DNA from: Candidatus Binatia bacterium
GTDB lineage: Bacteria; Desulfobacterota; Binatia; HRBIN30
Assembly (NCBI GenBank): GCA_023150935.1
Contig: JAKLJW010000028.1
Span: 1-64,000, forward strand
Length of the DNA: 64,000 nucleotides
Direction: 5' to 3'
Below are positions 16,432 to 25,283 of this stretch, piece after piece. A program made the translations under genes and the position numbers. The stretch's first letter is position 1; every line of letters starts with the position of its first letter. The notes under the pieces were generated by a model. That model saw only the letters and a program-made list of their open reading frames with translations. It made no database searches and was not told where the DNA came from.

Positions 16432-19335
16432 TCATGCCACCCTCTCCAGGTCGACGGTGCCGCCGCGCGGATGATGGCTCGGCGCGCCGTAGATGACCCG
16501 GTAGTGGAGCTGGTCGTAATCGCCGGCGAGATGCAGCGGTTTCCACGGTGCGGGCACCGGCTCGCCCTGCCCCTTCCAATCCTTGTGCTGGTACGGCTCC
16601 CAGGCGTGGTAGACGAGGAGCTGCCCCGGCTGGACGCCGCGGGTCAGCTTGGCCACCGCCTGGAACTCGCCGTTGTCGTTCCACACGCGTACCCGATCGC
16701 CGTCGGCGATACCGCGCGCGCTGGCGTCGCGCGGCGAGACGAACACCGCCGGCTCGCCCCGTTGCAGTCGCAGCATCAACGGCGAGTCGCGCCAGGTGGC
16801 GTGAATCGACCAGCGCGTATGCCCGCCGGTGAGGCGCAGCGGGTAGTTGCCGCCGGCCGCGGGCGCTTCCTTGTGTACGGGCAGAGCTTCGCCGGCCTCG
16901 AGGTACCACGGGTGATCGAGGAGGAACTGCTGGCGTCCGGTGAGCGTCGGCCACACCTCTTTCTTCTCGATGAAGCGCGCATGCGGATACAGAGTACGCT
17001 TCGGATCGAAGTCGGTGGCCACGGCGTAGAGCACGTTCGGGCCGCCGTCCTGTTCGACGATCGGGAGCATGCCGCGCTCGAGCATCTCGGCCCAGCCTTT
17101 GTTGCCGGTGACCGGCGTGTTGCGCAGAATGAAGTCGAGCGCCGCTTTGGGGTCCTTCTCGTTGAACTTGCCGCCGTCGCTCCAGCCGTCGTAGATGCTG
17201 GAAAGATCGACCTCCCCGCCCATGACATCCTTGACGGTCGACACGCCCCGGGCCTGCGCGCGCTCCTGAATCTTGCGCGCAAGGAGGCCGAAGATCTCCC
17301 ACTCGGGCTTCGACTCGCCGAGCGGATCGACCGCCTTTTCGCAGGCGAGCAAGAACGGCAGATAGGCCTGCGAATACTTCAGGGAGTCGCGCTCGTAGTA
17401 CCCGGAGGCCGGCAGGATGACGTCGGCGTACAGGCCCGAGGTGCCGAACTTGAAATTGACGTCGACCACCATCTTGAGCTTGGGCCAGAGGTGCGCCCGG
17501 GCGATCTGCGGTGACGGCCAGCGGCGCAGCGGATTGGGTCCCGTGAACAAGAAGACGCGCGGTTCGGTGCCGGGAAGCGGGCGGACCTGGATCCAGTCCT
17601 TCTCGAGTGCCTCCTTCATGTACGCCGCGGTCGGGCGCGGCAGGGCGGGGTCGGTCCACTCGGCCTTGTCCCAGATCGTGTTGTAACCGGCGTGCGTATA
17701 AAGGAACGGCATCAAAGGAACGTCGCCGCGTTTGCGCGTCGTTTCGATCAGCAGCGACTCCATGTCGCGCCATCCCCAGCGCCCGAGCGCCATCATGACC
17801 ATGGCGCGGGCCTTCTGCAGGATAGGCAGGGAGTCCATCCCTCCGGCCAGCATGTCGAAGCCCTTGACCGGCCACCAGGAGGCGACCCGCAGGCCGCCGC
17901 CCGACTTCCCCTGATTGCCGGTCAGCGCCATGAGCAGAATCTGCGAGCGCTGGAACAGGTCGCTGTGGAAGTGTTTGCAGGCGCCCCATGACGAATAGAT
18001 CATCGCCCGCGGCGCCGCGGCCAGATCGCGGGCGGTCTTGCGAATCGTCCCGGCACCGACACCGGTGATCTTAGCCGCCTGCTCGGCCGTGTAGTTTGCG
18101 TCGAGATGCTCGCGGAGATGCACCAGCAGCGGACGCACCGTCACCGCGCCGCCGTCCGCCAGCTTGACCGTCCAGCGCCCGCTGAGCGCCGGCCGCACGC
18201 TGCCGAGGGCGATGCTGCGGCTGCCCTCGCCGCGGCACCCGGGCACGGGTGCGAGAGCGTCGGCCGTCTCGTCCCAGAAATAGAGCAGCGCATCGCTGCC
18301 GCCGCGCTGCACGTCGACTCCGCGCAGATAACGACCGTTGTCCTCGCGCACGAGGATCGGCAGGTCGGTCTGCTCGCGTACGTAGTCGGCATCGAAGAGG
18401 TTCTCGGCAATGATGACCTGCGCCATACCCAGCGCGAGGGCCGCATCGGTTGCGACGCGCGGATTCAGCCACGTATCCGCGTGAATAGCGGTGGCATTAT
18501 AGTCGGGCGCCACCACCACCAGGCGCGCACCGCGGTAGCGCGCTTCGTGCATGAAGTGCACTTCCGGCATTCGCGTGTAGGCGGGATTGCCCACCCAGAC
18601 GATGATGTAATCCGACTTGAACCAGTCGCTCGAGGTGCCCTCGACGTTGTACATGCCCCAGGTCTGCACGGCGCCGTACGGCATGTCGCCGACCCCGCCC
18701 CAGGAGTCGATCACGGTCGAGTTCAACTGGCGAAACAGCCGCATCTCCGCGGCGGTGTCGGCGCCGAAGTCGATGTTCGTCGTGCCGTGGTCGTAGACGA
18801 TTGCGCCGGTGTTCTGCTCGACCGCGGCATCGATCATCGCGTCGGCGACGGTCTGCAGCGCCTCGTCCCAGGGGACACGCTTCCACTGGCCCGAGCCGCG
18901 CTCGCCGACGCGCTTGAGCGGATGCGTCACGCGCGACGGTTCGTACATCAGGTGCGTGTAGCACGCCCCTTTCTGGCAGCCGCGCGGATTGAAGTCGGGC
19001 ACCCCGGGCTCGGTCTGCGCGTAGATCGCGTTCTGCTCCTCGCGCCACGCCACTCCATCTTTCACGAACACGTTCCACGAACACGCCGAGATGCAATTGG
19101 AGCGCGCGTGCGAGGTACGAGCGATCTTGTCCCAGCGCCACTTCTCGGCATACACGTCGCGCCAGTCCTTGTAGGCGGGCGGCGAACCGACCAGCGGGGC
19201 GGTAAGCGGGACGAGGCCGTCGGCCGTGGCAGCGGCGCCGCGTGGGCGCAGAACGCTGAGCCCGAGACCGACGGTAGCCGCGCCGGCGATGCCGCCGGCC
19301 AGCAGTTGACGACGAGTGAGTGAAACCGAACTCAT
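16432..19335 (-). CDS. type II DMSO-reductase-family Mo enzyme, Tat-exported alpha2
   Basis: This 967-residue catalytic subunit has the Tat signal LTRRQLLAGGIAGAA (6-20). Cluster ligands are His76-x4-Cys81-x3-Cys85 (SHARSNCISACSW) and Cys120 in NPRGCQKGAC. The probable Mo-ligand Asp is about residue 237 (TSSDWFKSD). TGGHTRWSIHATWR and YHAWEPYQHKDW lie in the C-terminal cofactor domain. ATG 19335 overlaps the alpha1 stop by four bases (ATGA). The first two Cys have NarG-like Cx3C spacing, but the His-to-Cys gap is one residue longer than in NarG. It is probably cotranscribed with alpha1 and the chaperone. The substrate cannot be read from the sequence. Confidence 0.9.
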   Translation of the reverse strand: MSSVSLTRRQLLAGGIAGAATVGLGLSVLRPRGAAATADGLVPLTAPLVGSPPAYKDWRDVYAEKWRWDKIARTSHARSNCISACSWNVFVKDGVAWREEQNAIYAQTEPGVPDFNPRGCQKGACYTHLMYEPSRVTHPLKRVGERGSGQWKRVPWDEALQTVADAMIDAAVEQNTGAIVYDHGTTNIDFGADTAAEMRLFRQLNSTVIDSWGGVGDMPYGAVQTWGMYNVEGTSSDWFKSDYIIVWVGNPAYTRMPEVHFMHEARYRGARLVVVAPDYNATAIHADTWLNPRVATDAALALGMAQVIIAENLFDADYVREQTDLPILVREDNGRYLRGVDVQRGGSDALLYFWDETADALAPVPGCRGEGSRSIALGSVRPALSGRWTVKLADGGAVTVRPLLVHLREHLDANYTAEQAAKITGVGAGTIRKTARDLAAAPRAMIYSSWGACKHFHSDLFQRSQILLMALTGNQGKSGGGLRVASWWPVKGFDMLAGGMDSLPILQKARAMVMMALGRWGWRDMESLLIETTRKRGDVPLMPFLYTHAGYNTIWDKAEWTDPALPRPTAAYMKEALEKDWIQVRPLPGTEPRVFLFTGPNPLRRWPSPQIARAHLWPKLKMVVDVNFKFGTSGLYADVILPASGYYERDSLKYSQAYLPFLLACEKAVDPLGESKPEWEIFGLLARKIQERAQARGVSTVKDVMGGEVDLSSIYDGWSDGGKFNEKDPKAALDFILRNTPVTGNKGWAEMLERGMLPIVEQDGGPNVLYAVATDFDPKRTLYPHARFIEKKEVWPTLTGRQQFLLDHPWYLEAGEALPVHKEAPAAGGNYPLRLTGGHTRWSIHATWRDSPLMLRLQRGEPAVFVSPRDASARGIADGDRVRVWNDNGEFQAVAKLTRGVQPGQLLVYHAWEPYQHKDWKGQGEPVPAPWKPLHLAGDYDQLHYRVIYGAPSHHPRGGTVDLERVA

Positions 19336-22202
19336 ATACGTGCGACCTCCACCCGCGTGTCGCGGTCGGTGTGGCTGGGTTGCATACAGATCACCATCGG
19401 CCGCAGGTGGAACTGCCCGCCGGCCAGCTCGACGGGATTGAGCGGGGAGGGGATGAGGTTCTGGAAGCCCTTGCCGTCCTGAAACTGGTAATTCTCCCAG
19501 GCGTGATAGACGATGAGCTGCCCGGGCCGCAGCGCCGGCGACACCTTGGCCATGACCTGGAATTCGGCGATGTCGTTCCAGACGCGGACCCGCATGCCGT
19601 CGAAGATGCCGCGCGCATCGGCATCCGCCGCCGATATGTACATCACCGGTACGCCGCGTTGCTGGCGCAGCATGAGACGGTCGTCGCGCCAGGCGGCATG
19701 GATACTCCAGCGCGTGTGTCCGCCCGACAGGACCAGCGGGTAGCGGCCGCCGGCGATCGGCGGTTGTTTGTGCGTCGGCAGCTCCTCGCCCATCTCCAGG
19801 TAGAGCTCCTGGTCGATGTAGTACTGCTGGCGGCGCGACAGCGTCGGGTAGGGGATCTTGCCGTAGACGTGTCGGGTCAGGGGAGTAATGGTGTCGTCGG
19901 GGCGGATTTCGGTCGCGTTGCCGACCGAGGCGGCGCTGTGGCCGATGTCGGTGTAGCGCGCCCAGCCGCGGTCGCGCAGTTCCTCCCAGGTGACGCCGTC
20001 GAACGTGCTCGAGGCCTCGTGGATCGCGCGGGCAACCTTGTCGTCGTCCTCCGGACCGAACGTGCCGCCCGCGGTGAACCGATCGCCGACGTCATGCAGC
20101 CGGCGCGTGTTGCCCCGGCGGTCGGTGTAGGTCGCGATGCCGCGTTCGTTGGCGCGCTTCTGGACCGTCATCGCCAGCCGGGCGAGGATCTCCCAGTCCG
20201 ACTTGGCCTCGTAGTACGTGGTCATTTTCGCGCCGGCGTGGGCGAACGGCATCAGCGGCGTCACCCACTTGTGCTCGGTGCGCTCGTACCAGGCGGCCAC
20301 CGGCAGGACGTAGTCGGAGTGCATGGCGGTCGAGGTCATGCGGAAGTCGAGCGTGACGATCGTCCGGAGCTTCGGCCACAGATGTTCGAGCACCAGGGGG
20401 TAACAACGGATGCGGCGCAGCGGATTGCTACCGTACACGAACATGACGCGCGGATCGTCGCCGGGCTTCGGCCAGACGTACTGCCAGCCGTTTTTCAGCG
20501 ATTCGTCGAGCACCTCGCGAACCGGCCGTTTCAGGTACGGGTCCCAGTCCTGCAGGTCATCGCTCGCATTGAGCAGGCCGGCGTGCACGTACCAGAACAG
20601 CGCCCCGCAGGCGAACATACCCGACTGGTTAGCCTCGCGGCCGCGCTCGTAAATGGCCATTTCCTCGGTGAGGCCGGCCCAACGGTGCTTCTGGTGCTTG
20701 AAGAGGGCGCCGGCAATGAGCTGCAGGCGCTCGGTGAGCGGAAACAGACTCAGCGCCATCCGCTCGAGTCCGTCGTTGACCAGGAACGGGAAGCCGACGA
20801 ACCCGCTACCCTTCTTGCCGTAGTTGCCGGACAGGGCAAACACGAGCGCCTGCGTCCGCTCGATGAGATTGCCGTGATAGTGCTTAGAGAAGTTGCTGGT
20901 GGTCGTCATGCTGACCGCTTTGGCGGTGCCGATGCGGCGCGCCAGGTTGCGGATCAGGCCGGGAGGGGTACCGCAGAGCTTCGTCGCCTTTTCGGGGGCG
21001 TAGTCCTTTAGCCGCTCGCGCAGCAGCGAGAAGACGGTGCGCACCGGCACCTTTGTGCCGTCGGCGAGGGTGGCCTCGAAACGGCCGTCGAGCACGGGTT
21101 GCAGGCCCGACAGTTCGAGACTCTGGCGCGGCGCCGCCACGACGCCGCGCGTCTGGTCGTAGACGAACAGCTCGTCCTCGTCGCCGCCGTCATCGAGGTC
21201 GGCCCCGCGCAGGTAACGCCGGGTGTCGTCGCGGATCAGAAACGGCAGGTCCGTCTGCTCGGTAACGAAGTCGCGATCGACAAGGCCTTCCTCGACCAGG
21301 ACGTGCGCCAGGGACAGGCCAAGCGCGGCGTCGCACCCGAGTTCGACGGGCACCCAGAGGTCGGCATGGACCGCGGAGGCGCTGTAGTCGGGGCTGATGC
21401 AGACGATATTCGTGCCGTGGTAGCGCGCTTCGAGCAGGAAGTGCGCATTCGGGATCTGGGTACAGATCGGGTTGCCGCCCCAGATCAGGATGAGGTCGGA
21501 GAAGAAGTAGTCGTCGGCCGAGCGCTCGAAGACGATCTTGCCGAAGGTCTCGCCGACGCCGCGGTGGCCGTCGCCGATTTCCGTGTTCATGTCGAGCGTG
21601 GTCGAATCGAGCAGAACGCCGATCCGCTGTTGCGCCGCGGCCATGACGCCGGCCGTGTAGAGCGGCCCCAGCTCCCAGATCACCCGGTCGCTGCCCTCGC
21701 CGCTGACGGTGTCGATCACCGAGTCGGCGATCTCCGTCAGGGCCTGGTCCCAGGGAATGCGTTGCCACTTCCCGGACCCGCGTTCGCCGACGCGCTTGAG
21801 CGGGTGGCTGACCCGGGACGGATCGTACATGCGCTCGCTGAAGCAAGCGCCTTTCTGGCAGCCGCGCGGGTTGAAATCGGGGACGTCCGGGCGCACCTGC
21901 GGGTAGTCGGCCGCCTGCTCTTCGCGCCAGACGACACCGTCTTTGAGGTAGACGTTGAACGAGCAGTGGGCCTGGTACCAGCAGTTGACGAAGTGCGAGC
22001 TGCGAACGATCTTGTCCCAGGCCCAGCGCTGGCGATAGACGTCGCGCCAGTCGCCATAGACGGGGGCGGCCGCCGCGGTCGCCGCCTGCGTTGCGCCCGC
22101 GGCGGCGTCGGCCGCGGCGGGACGCAGGCGGATCATGCCGAGACCGGCCCCGGCCACGCCGGCAGCGCCCACGCGGAGGAAGTCGCGGCGGCTGATGTGC
22201 AT
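19332..22202 (-). CDS. type II DMSO-reductase-family Mo enzyme, Tat-exported alpha1
   Basis: This 956-residue subunit has a near-ideal Tat signal, ISRRDFLRVGAAGVAGAG (3-20). The ATG at 22202 lies five bases after the beta stop. The cluster ligands differ from the other exported alphas: His70-x3-Cys74-x5-Cys80 (SHFVNCWYQAHC) and Cys115. The Asp candidate is near residue 231 (ADDYFFSD, with Tyr replacing Trp after the Asp). The molybdopterin domain has SGGHTRWSIHAAWR and YHAWENYQFQDGK. It lies directly behind gamma and beta, making it the obvious partner for an alpha-beta-gamma enzyme of the ethylbenzene dehydrogenase, dimethylsulfide dehydrogenase or selenate reductase type. Hydroxylation of a hydrocarbon-like substrate is inference. 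Confidence 0.9.
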   Translation of the reverse strand: MHISRRDFLRVGAAGVAGAGLGMIRLRPAAADAAAGATQAATAAAAPVYGDWRDVYRQRWAWDKIVRSSHFVNCWYQAHCSFNVYLKDGVVWREEQAADYPQVRPDVPDFNPRGCQKGACFSERMYDPSRVSHPLKRVGERGSGKWQRIPWDQALTEIADSVIDTVSGEGSDRVIWELGPLYTAGVMAAAQQRIGVLLDSTTLDMNTEIGDGHRGVGETFGKIVFERSADDYFFSDLILIWGGNPICTQIPNAHFLLEARYHGTNIVCISPDYSASAVHADLWVPVELGCDAALGLSLAHVLVEEGLVDRDFVTEQTDLPFLIRDDTRRYLRGADLDDGGDEDELFVYDQTRGVVAAPRQSLELSGLQPVLDGRFEATLADGTKVPVRTVFSLLRERLKDYAPEKATKLCGTPPGLIRNLARRIGTAKAVSMTTTSNFSKHYHGNLIERTQALVFALSGNYGKKGSGFVGFPFLVNDGLERMALSLFPLTERLQLIAGALFKHQKHRWAGLTEEMAIYERGREANQSGMFACGALFWYVHAGLLNASDDLQDWDPYLKRPVREVLDESLKNGWQYVWPKPGDDPRVMFVYGSNPLRRIRCYPLVLEHLWPKLRTIVTLDFRMTSTAMHSDYVLPVAAWYERTEHKWVTPLMPFAHAGAKMTTYYEAKSDWEILARLAMTVQKRANERGIATYTDRRGNTRRLHDVGDRFTAGGTFGPEDDDKVARAIHEASSTFDGVTWEELRDRGWARYTDIGHSAASVGNATEIRPDDTITPLTRHVYGKIPYPTLSRRQQYYIDQELYLEMGEELPTHKQPPIAGGRYPLVLSGGHTRWSIHAAWRDDRLMLRQQRGVPVMYISAADADARGIFDGMRVRVWNDIAEFQVMAKVSPALRPGQLIVYHAWENYQFQDGKGFQNLIPSPLNPVELAGGQFHLRPMVICMQPSHTDRDTRVEVARI

Positions 22203-22207
22203 GACGC

Positions 22208-23236
22208 TCAGCCTTTCGTCCACTCGATGGTCGCCGGATCGCGATCGAATCCGCCGAACATGCTCTTCCATTCGTAGGCGATCAGCAGGTCGAGCAGCTC
22301 GGACTTGCCGCCGCCGCGCACTTTGGCGACCTCCGACTTGATGGTGCCGAGCGCCTCCAGTGCCCGCGGGCCGAACAGGGAGACGAGGTACTCGTCGGGA
22401 ATGCGGGGCCTGGATTCGTCGATCTCGCCGTTTTCGTCGAAGCGGGGCGGCGACATCGGCGGAACGTAGAAAACGTTCGGTTCGGTTCCGAACTCCGGAT
22501 GCAGGGGAATCGCCACCCTGTACTTGTCGACCAGCTTCCAGATCGGTCCGTTCTGGTCGTCGCGGTAACCGACGAAGCGCACGCGGCCGGGGCACTGCCG
22601 GGCGCAGGCCGGCGCGACGCCCTTCTCGACGCGGGGAAAGCAGAAGATGCACTTCTGCGAGATCTTCCGCGTCTCGTTGAAATAGAGCTTCTTGTACGGA
22701 CACGCCTCCATGCAGAAGCGGTAGCCGCGGCAGCGGTCCTCGTTGAGGAGAACGATGCCATCCTCTTCGCGCTTCTCGATGGCCTTGCGCGGGCAGGCTT
22801 CGAGGCAGGCCGGGTGCGTGCAGTGGTTGCAGATGCGCGGCAGGTAAAAGTAGTACGCGTTCGGGTATTCGCCGGCGCCCTGGTCCTCGTCCCAGTTCGG
22901 CCCCCAGTCCGGCTGTTCGCCCTTGATCTGGAGGTGGGCCGACGAGCCCTTACCGCCGAAGAAGACCTCTTCGTGGTTGAACTCCCAGGCGTCGCCGAAG
23001 TCGCCCCGGGTGGGGATGCGGCTCGGCCGGGCGTCGCCGGCGGTGAAACCGCCGCCCATGGTCTCCCAGTCGCGCGGCGTACCGCGGCCGGGCATGGTGT
23101 TGACGCAGTTCCACCACATGTAGTCCATGCCTTCGTCACGGGTCCACAATCGTTTGCAAGCAATGGTGCAGGTCTGACAGCCGATGCACTTGTTCAGATC
23201 CATCACCATCGCGATCTGGCGTTTCGGGCTGCTCAC
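22208..23236 (-). CDS. Mo enzyme beta subunit, four Fe-S clusters
   Basis: This 342-residue Fe-S relay starts at GTG 23236 behind GAGGAGG. Cys groups are CIGCQTCTIACK (18-29), CNHCTHPACLEACPRK, CRGYRFCMEACPYKK and CIFCFPRVEKGVAPACARQCP. The Tyr in CRGYRFC replaces a fourth ligand, predicting one [3Fe-4S] and three [4Fe-4S] clusters as in NarH and EbdB. It is the only beta in the exported array and sits between gamma (10 bases upstream) and alpha1 (5 bases downstream). It has no signal peptide and would be exported as a hitchhiker with a Tat-tagged alpha. It differs more from the other two betas than they do from each other. Confidence 0.92.
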   Translation of the reverse strand: MSSPKRQIAMVMDLNKCIGCQTCTIACKRLWTRDEGMDYMWWNCVNTMPGRGTPRDWETMGGGFTAGDARPSRIPTRGDFGDAWEFNHEEVFFGGKGSSAHLQIKGEQPDWGPNWDEDQGAGEYPNAYYFYLPRICNHCTHPACLEACPRKAIEKREEDGIVLLNEDRCRGYRFCMEACPYKKLYFNETRKISQKCIFCFPRVEKGVAPACARQCPGRVRFVGYRDDQNGPIWKLVDKYRVAIPLHPEFGTEPNVFYVPPMSPPRFDENGEIDESRPRIPDEYLVSLFGPRALEALGTIKSEVAKVRGGGKSELLDLLIAYEWKSMFGGFDRDPATIEWTKG

Positions 23237-23246
23237 GGCTTCCTCC

Positions 23247-23906
23247 TCACCGCTGGGCGGGTTCGATGGTCAGGTCGGTCCAAACCGGCGAGAACGCTTT
23301 GATGCCGGCGCGTTCGCTGTTGGCCCCATCCCAGACCGCGATCGAGAACTGCGCGGGGGCGCCGGGTTGGACGTTGGCTACCGGCTCGGGCGAGTCGACC
23401 CGCAGATCGCGTGCGATCACGACCTGCCAGCGCCCGTCGTTCCAGGCGGCGCGGGTCCGCACGCGGTCGCGGTCGACGATACGCGTGGTTCCGAAGCCTT
23501 CGGCAACGATGTGATTGCCGGCGTCTTCGTCGGCGCGCCAGTACCAGACGTTGACCGGGGCGCCCTTGGCACCCATGAGCACCAGCGGCGCGTCGGGCAC
23601 GGTGGGGAAAAGGATCGCCGCGCCATCGACGAACACATTGTTGTCGGTGATCTTGCGGCTCTCCGTGGGATCGCGCCATTCGAGGCGGAACAGGAGACGT
23701 TGACCGTCGTTGAGGGCGGCAACATCGACGCGATCGATCGCACCGATCTTCTTGTCCGCCCACGACGCCTTGATCGCCGCCGTCGGTTGCAACCCGAGCG
23801 GGGTTCCGGTCAGCCCGAGTTCCGTGCGCGGCACGTTACGCCACGCCGCACCGGCCGGGTCGAGGAGCGCATCGAGGTTGCGCTCGGAAACGAACGAGGC
23901 CTGCAT
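23247..23906 (-). CDS. haem-b gamma subunit, EbdC/DdhC-like, without signal peptide
   Basis: This 219-residue protein resembles the haem-binding gamma subunit of ethylbenzene/dimethylsulfide dehydrogenases (DOMON-like fold). Family-like stretches are AAILFPTVPDAPLVLMGAKG followed by PVNVWYWRAD near the middle, and FSIAVWDGANSERAG near the end. In EbdC the haem is held by a Met and a Lys; MGAKG holds candidates for both, but I cannot assign them. The ATG at 23906 has GGAGG nine bases upstream. The reading frame is closed by a stop about 32 bases before that ATG, so no Sec signal peptide is possible, unlike characterised family members. It is the first gene of the array, leading into beta and alpha1. 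Confidence 0.78.
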   Translation of the reverse strand: MQASFVSERNLDALLDPAGAAWRNVPRTELGLTGTPLGLQPTAAIKASWADKKIGAIDRVDVAALNDGQRLLFRLEWRDPTESRKITDNNVFVDGAAILFPTVPDAPLVLMGAKGAPVNVWYWRADEDAGNHIVAEGFGTTRIVDRDRVRTRAAWNDGRWQVVIARDLRVDSPEPVANVQPGAPAQFSIAVWDGANSERAGIKAFSPVWTDLTIEPAQR

Positions 23907-24207
23907 CAACTCACCTCCTGCCGCCCGCGAACGACCTCACCCGCAAGGAGCCGTCCGGAGCGATACGCTTTCAGTCTCTGGATTCGAATGCGAAACCGTA
24001 TTCGTATTCTTGCCGAGGTCCGCGGGGTTTTCCAACTCGGAAATGCACAACTGCGCTATCCAGATGCGACGCCGGAGTCAATACGTTTGTTGCCGATCCG
24101 GAGGAAAATTCGGGTGCCCGAATCCGCCGGGCCAGGGAGCGGACGGGAGCGCACCGGCGGCGCGGCGGCTCCCTCCCCATCTCAAGAAAGCAGGCACCGA
24201 ATCGACG
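23907..24207 (-). promoter_or_regulatory. upstream region of gamma-beta-alpha array
   Basis: This 301-base gap separates two same-strand Mo-enzyme units and contains no gene. On the minus strand a TTGACT lies near 24080, but no good -10 follows. A near-perfect dyad (CGAATGCG-AAAC-CGTATTCG, 23985-24004) is the best operator candidate. A GGGAGC/GCTCCC pairing near 24138-24176, just after the upstream beta stop, may act as a terminator. Confidence 0.4.
23985..24004. promoter_or_regulatory. candidate dyad operator upstream of array
   Basis: Two 8-base arms, CGAATGCG and CGTATTCG, are separated by AAAC and pair with one mismatch. The dyad sits 79 bases before the gamma start, in a locally AT-richer patch. 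It differs from the TetR operators at 28.1 kb, so another regulator would be implied. Confidence 0.35.
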
Positions 24208-25245
24208 CTAACTCTGCACGATGTCGGCCGGGTCGCGCGTCAGGTGACCCAGGGCATCGGTCCAGCGGTACAGAATGAGCTGATCCAGAATCTCCGAGCC
24301 CTGACCGCGGCGTTTCTTGTCCAGTTCCGCCTTGAGCGCGTCGACCACGCCGTGGACTTCGGGTCCGAACAGCGACTCGAGATAGTCGGGCGGAATGCGG
24401 TCGGCGGACTCGTCGAAGCTCCCGTCCGCGCGCAGCGGCGCCGGCGACAGGGGCGGAACGTAGTACACGTTCGGCTCGGTACCCCGCTCCGGGTGGAGCG
24501 GAATCGCGACCTTCCACTTGCGGACCAGGCGGTGGACGGCCGAGCCCTCGTCATCGAGGAAGCCGATGAAAGCCGCCCGGCCGGGGCACTGCCGGACGCA
24601 GGCGGGGGCGACGCCCTGATCGATGCGTGGGAAGCAACCGATGCAATGCTGGCTGACGCCGCGTTCCTTGTTGAAGTAAATCTTCTTGTACGGGCAGGCG
24701 CGGCGGCACATCTGCGCGCCCTTGCAGGCGTCTTCGTCGCGCAGCACCAGTCCGTCCTCCGCCCGCTTGAACAGCGCATCGTGCGGGCAGGCCTCGACGC
24801 ACGAGGGGTGCGTGCAGTGGTTGCAGAGGCGCGGCAGGTAGAAGAAGTACGCGTTGGGAAACTCGCCGCCGCCCTCGTCCTCGTCCCAGTTCATGCCCCA
24901 GGACTTGGCGTCACCGGTCTTGTGCAGGTGCGCCTTGCGACCGTGCCCGCCGCGCAGCACTTCGTCGTAGTTGAACTTCCAGCCGCCGCCGACTTCCTCG
25001 TCCGTCGGCAGCCGGCCGAGCGACAGCTTGCCGCTGGCATCGTACCCGCCGCCCATGGTTTCCCAGTCGCGCGGCGTGCCGCGGCCGGGCTGCGTGTTCA
25101 CCGTCATCCACCACATCGGCTCGGTCCCGGGATCCTCCCCGACCCAGTGCACCTTGCACGCCACCGAGCAAGTCTGACAGCCGATGCACTTGTTCAGATC
25201 GAAAACCCACGCGAGCTGGCGTTTAGCCGTGGTCACCGTTCCCAT
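24208..25245 (-). CDS. Mo enzyme beta subunit, four Fe-S clusters
   Basis: This 345-residue protein is the partner of the alpha at 25284-28088. ATG 25245 was preferred over ATG 25251 because the AGGAGG is eight bases away and the start MGTV then matches the other signal-less beta. Cys groups are CIGCQTCSVAC, CNHCTHPSCVEACP, CKGAQMCRRACPYKK (Ala at the fourth position, predicting [3Fe-4S]) and CIGCFPRIDQGVAPACVRQCP. It is nearly the same length as the beta at 5649-6686 and very similar throughout, down to RDPADIV at the C-terminus. Here it follows its alpha by 38 bases, whereas in the other pair beta comes first. No gamma or membrane anchor is linked. Confidence 0.92.
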   Translation of the reverse strand: MGTVTTAKRQLAWVFDLNKCIGCQTCSVACKVHWVGEDPGTEPMWWMTVNTQPGRGTPRDWETMGGGYDASGKLSLGRLPTDEEVGGGWKFNYDEVLRGGHGRKAHLHKTGDAKSWGMNWDEDEGGGEFPNAYFFYLPRLCNHCTHPSCVEACPHDALFKRAEDGLVLRDEDACKGAQMCRRACPYKKIYFNKERGVSQHCIGCFPRIDQGVAPACVRQCPGRAAFIGFLDDEGSAVHRLVRKWKVAIPLHPERGTEPNVYYVPPLSPAPLRADGSFDESADRIPPDYLESLFGPEVHGVVDALKAELDKKRRGQGSEILDQLILYRWTDALGHLTRDPADIVQS

Positions 25246-25283
25246 GTTCATGTCCTCCTGCTCGTCTGGCCGAAGCCGCCGGG

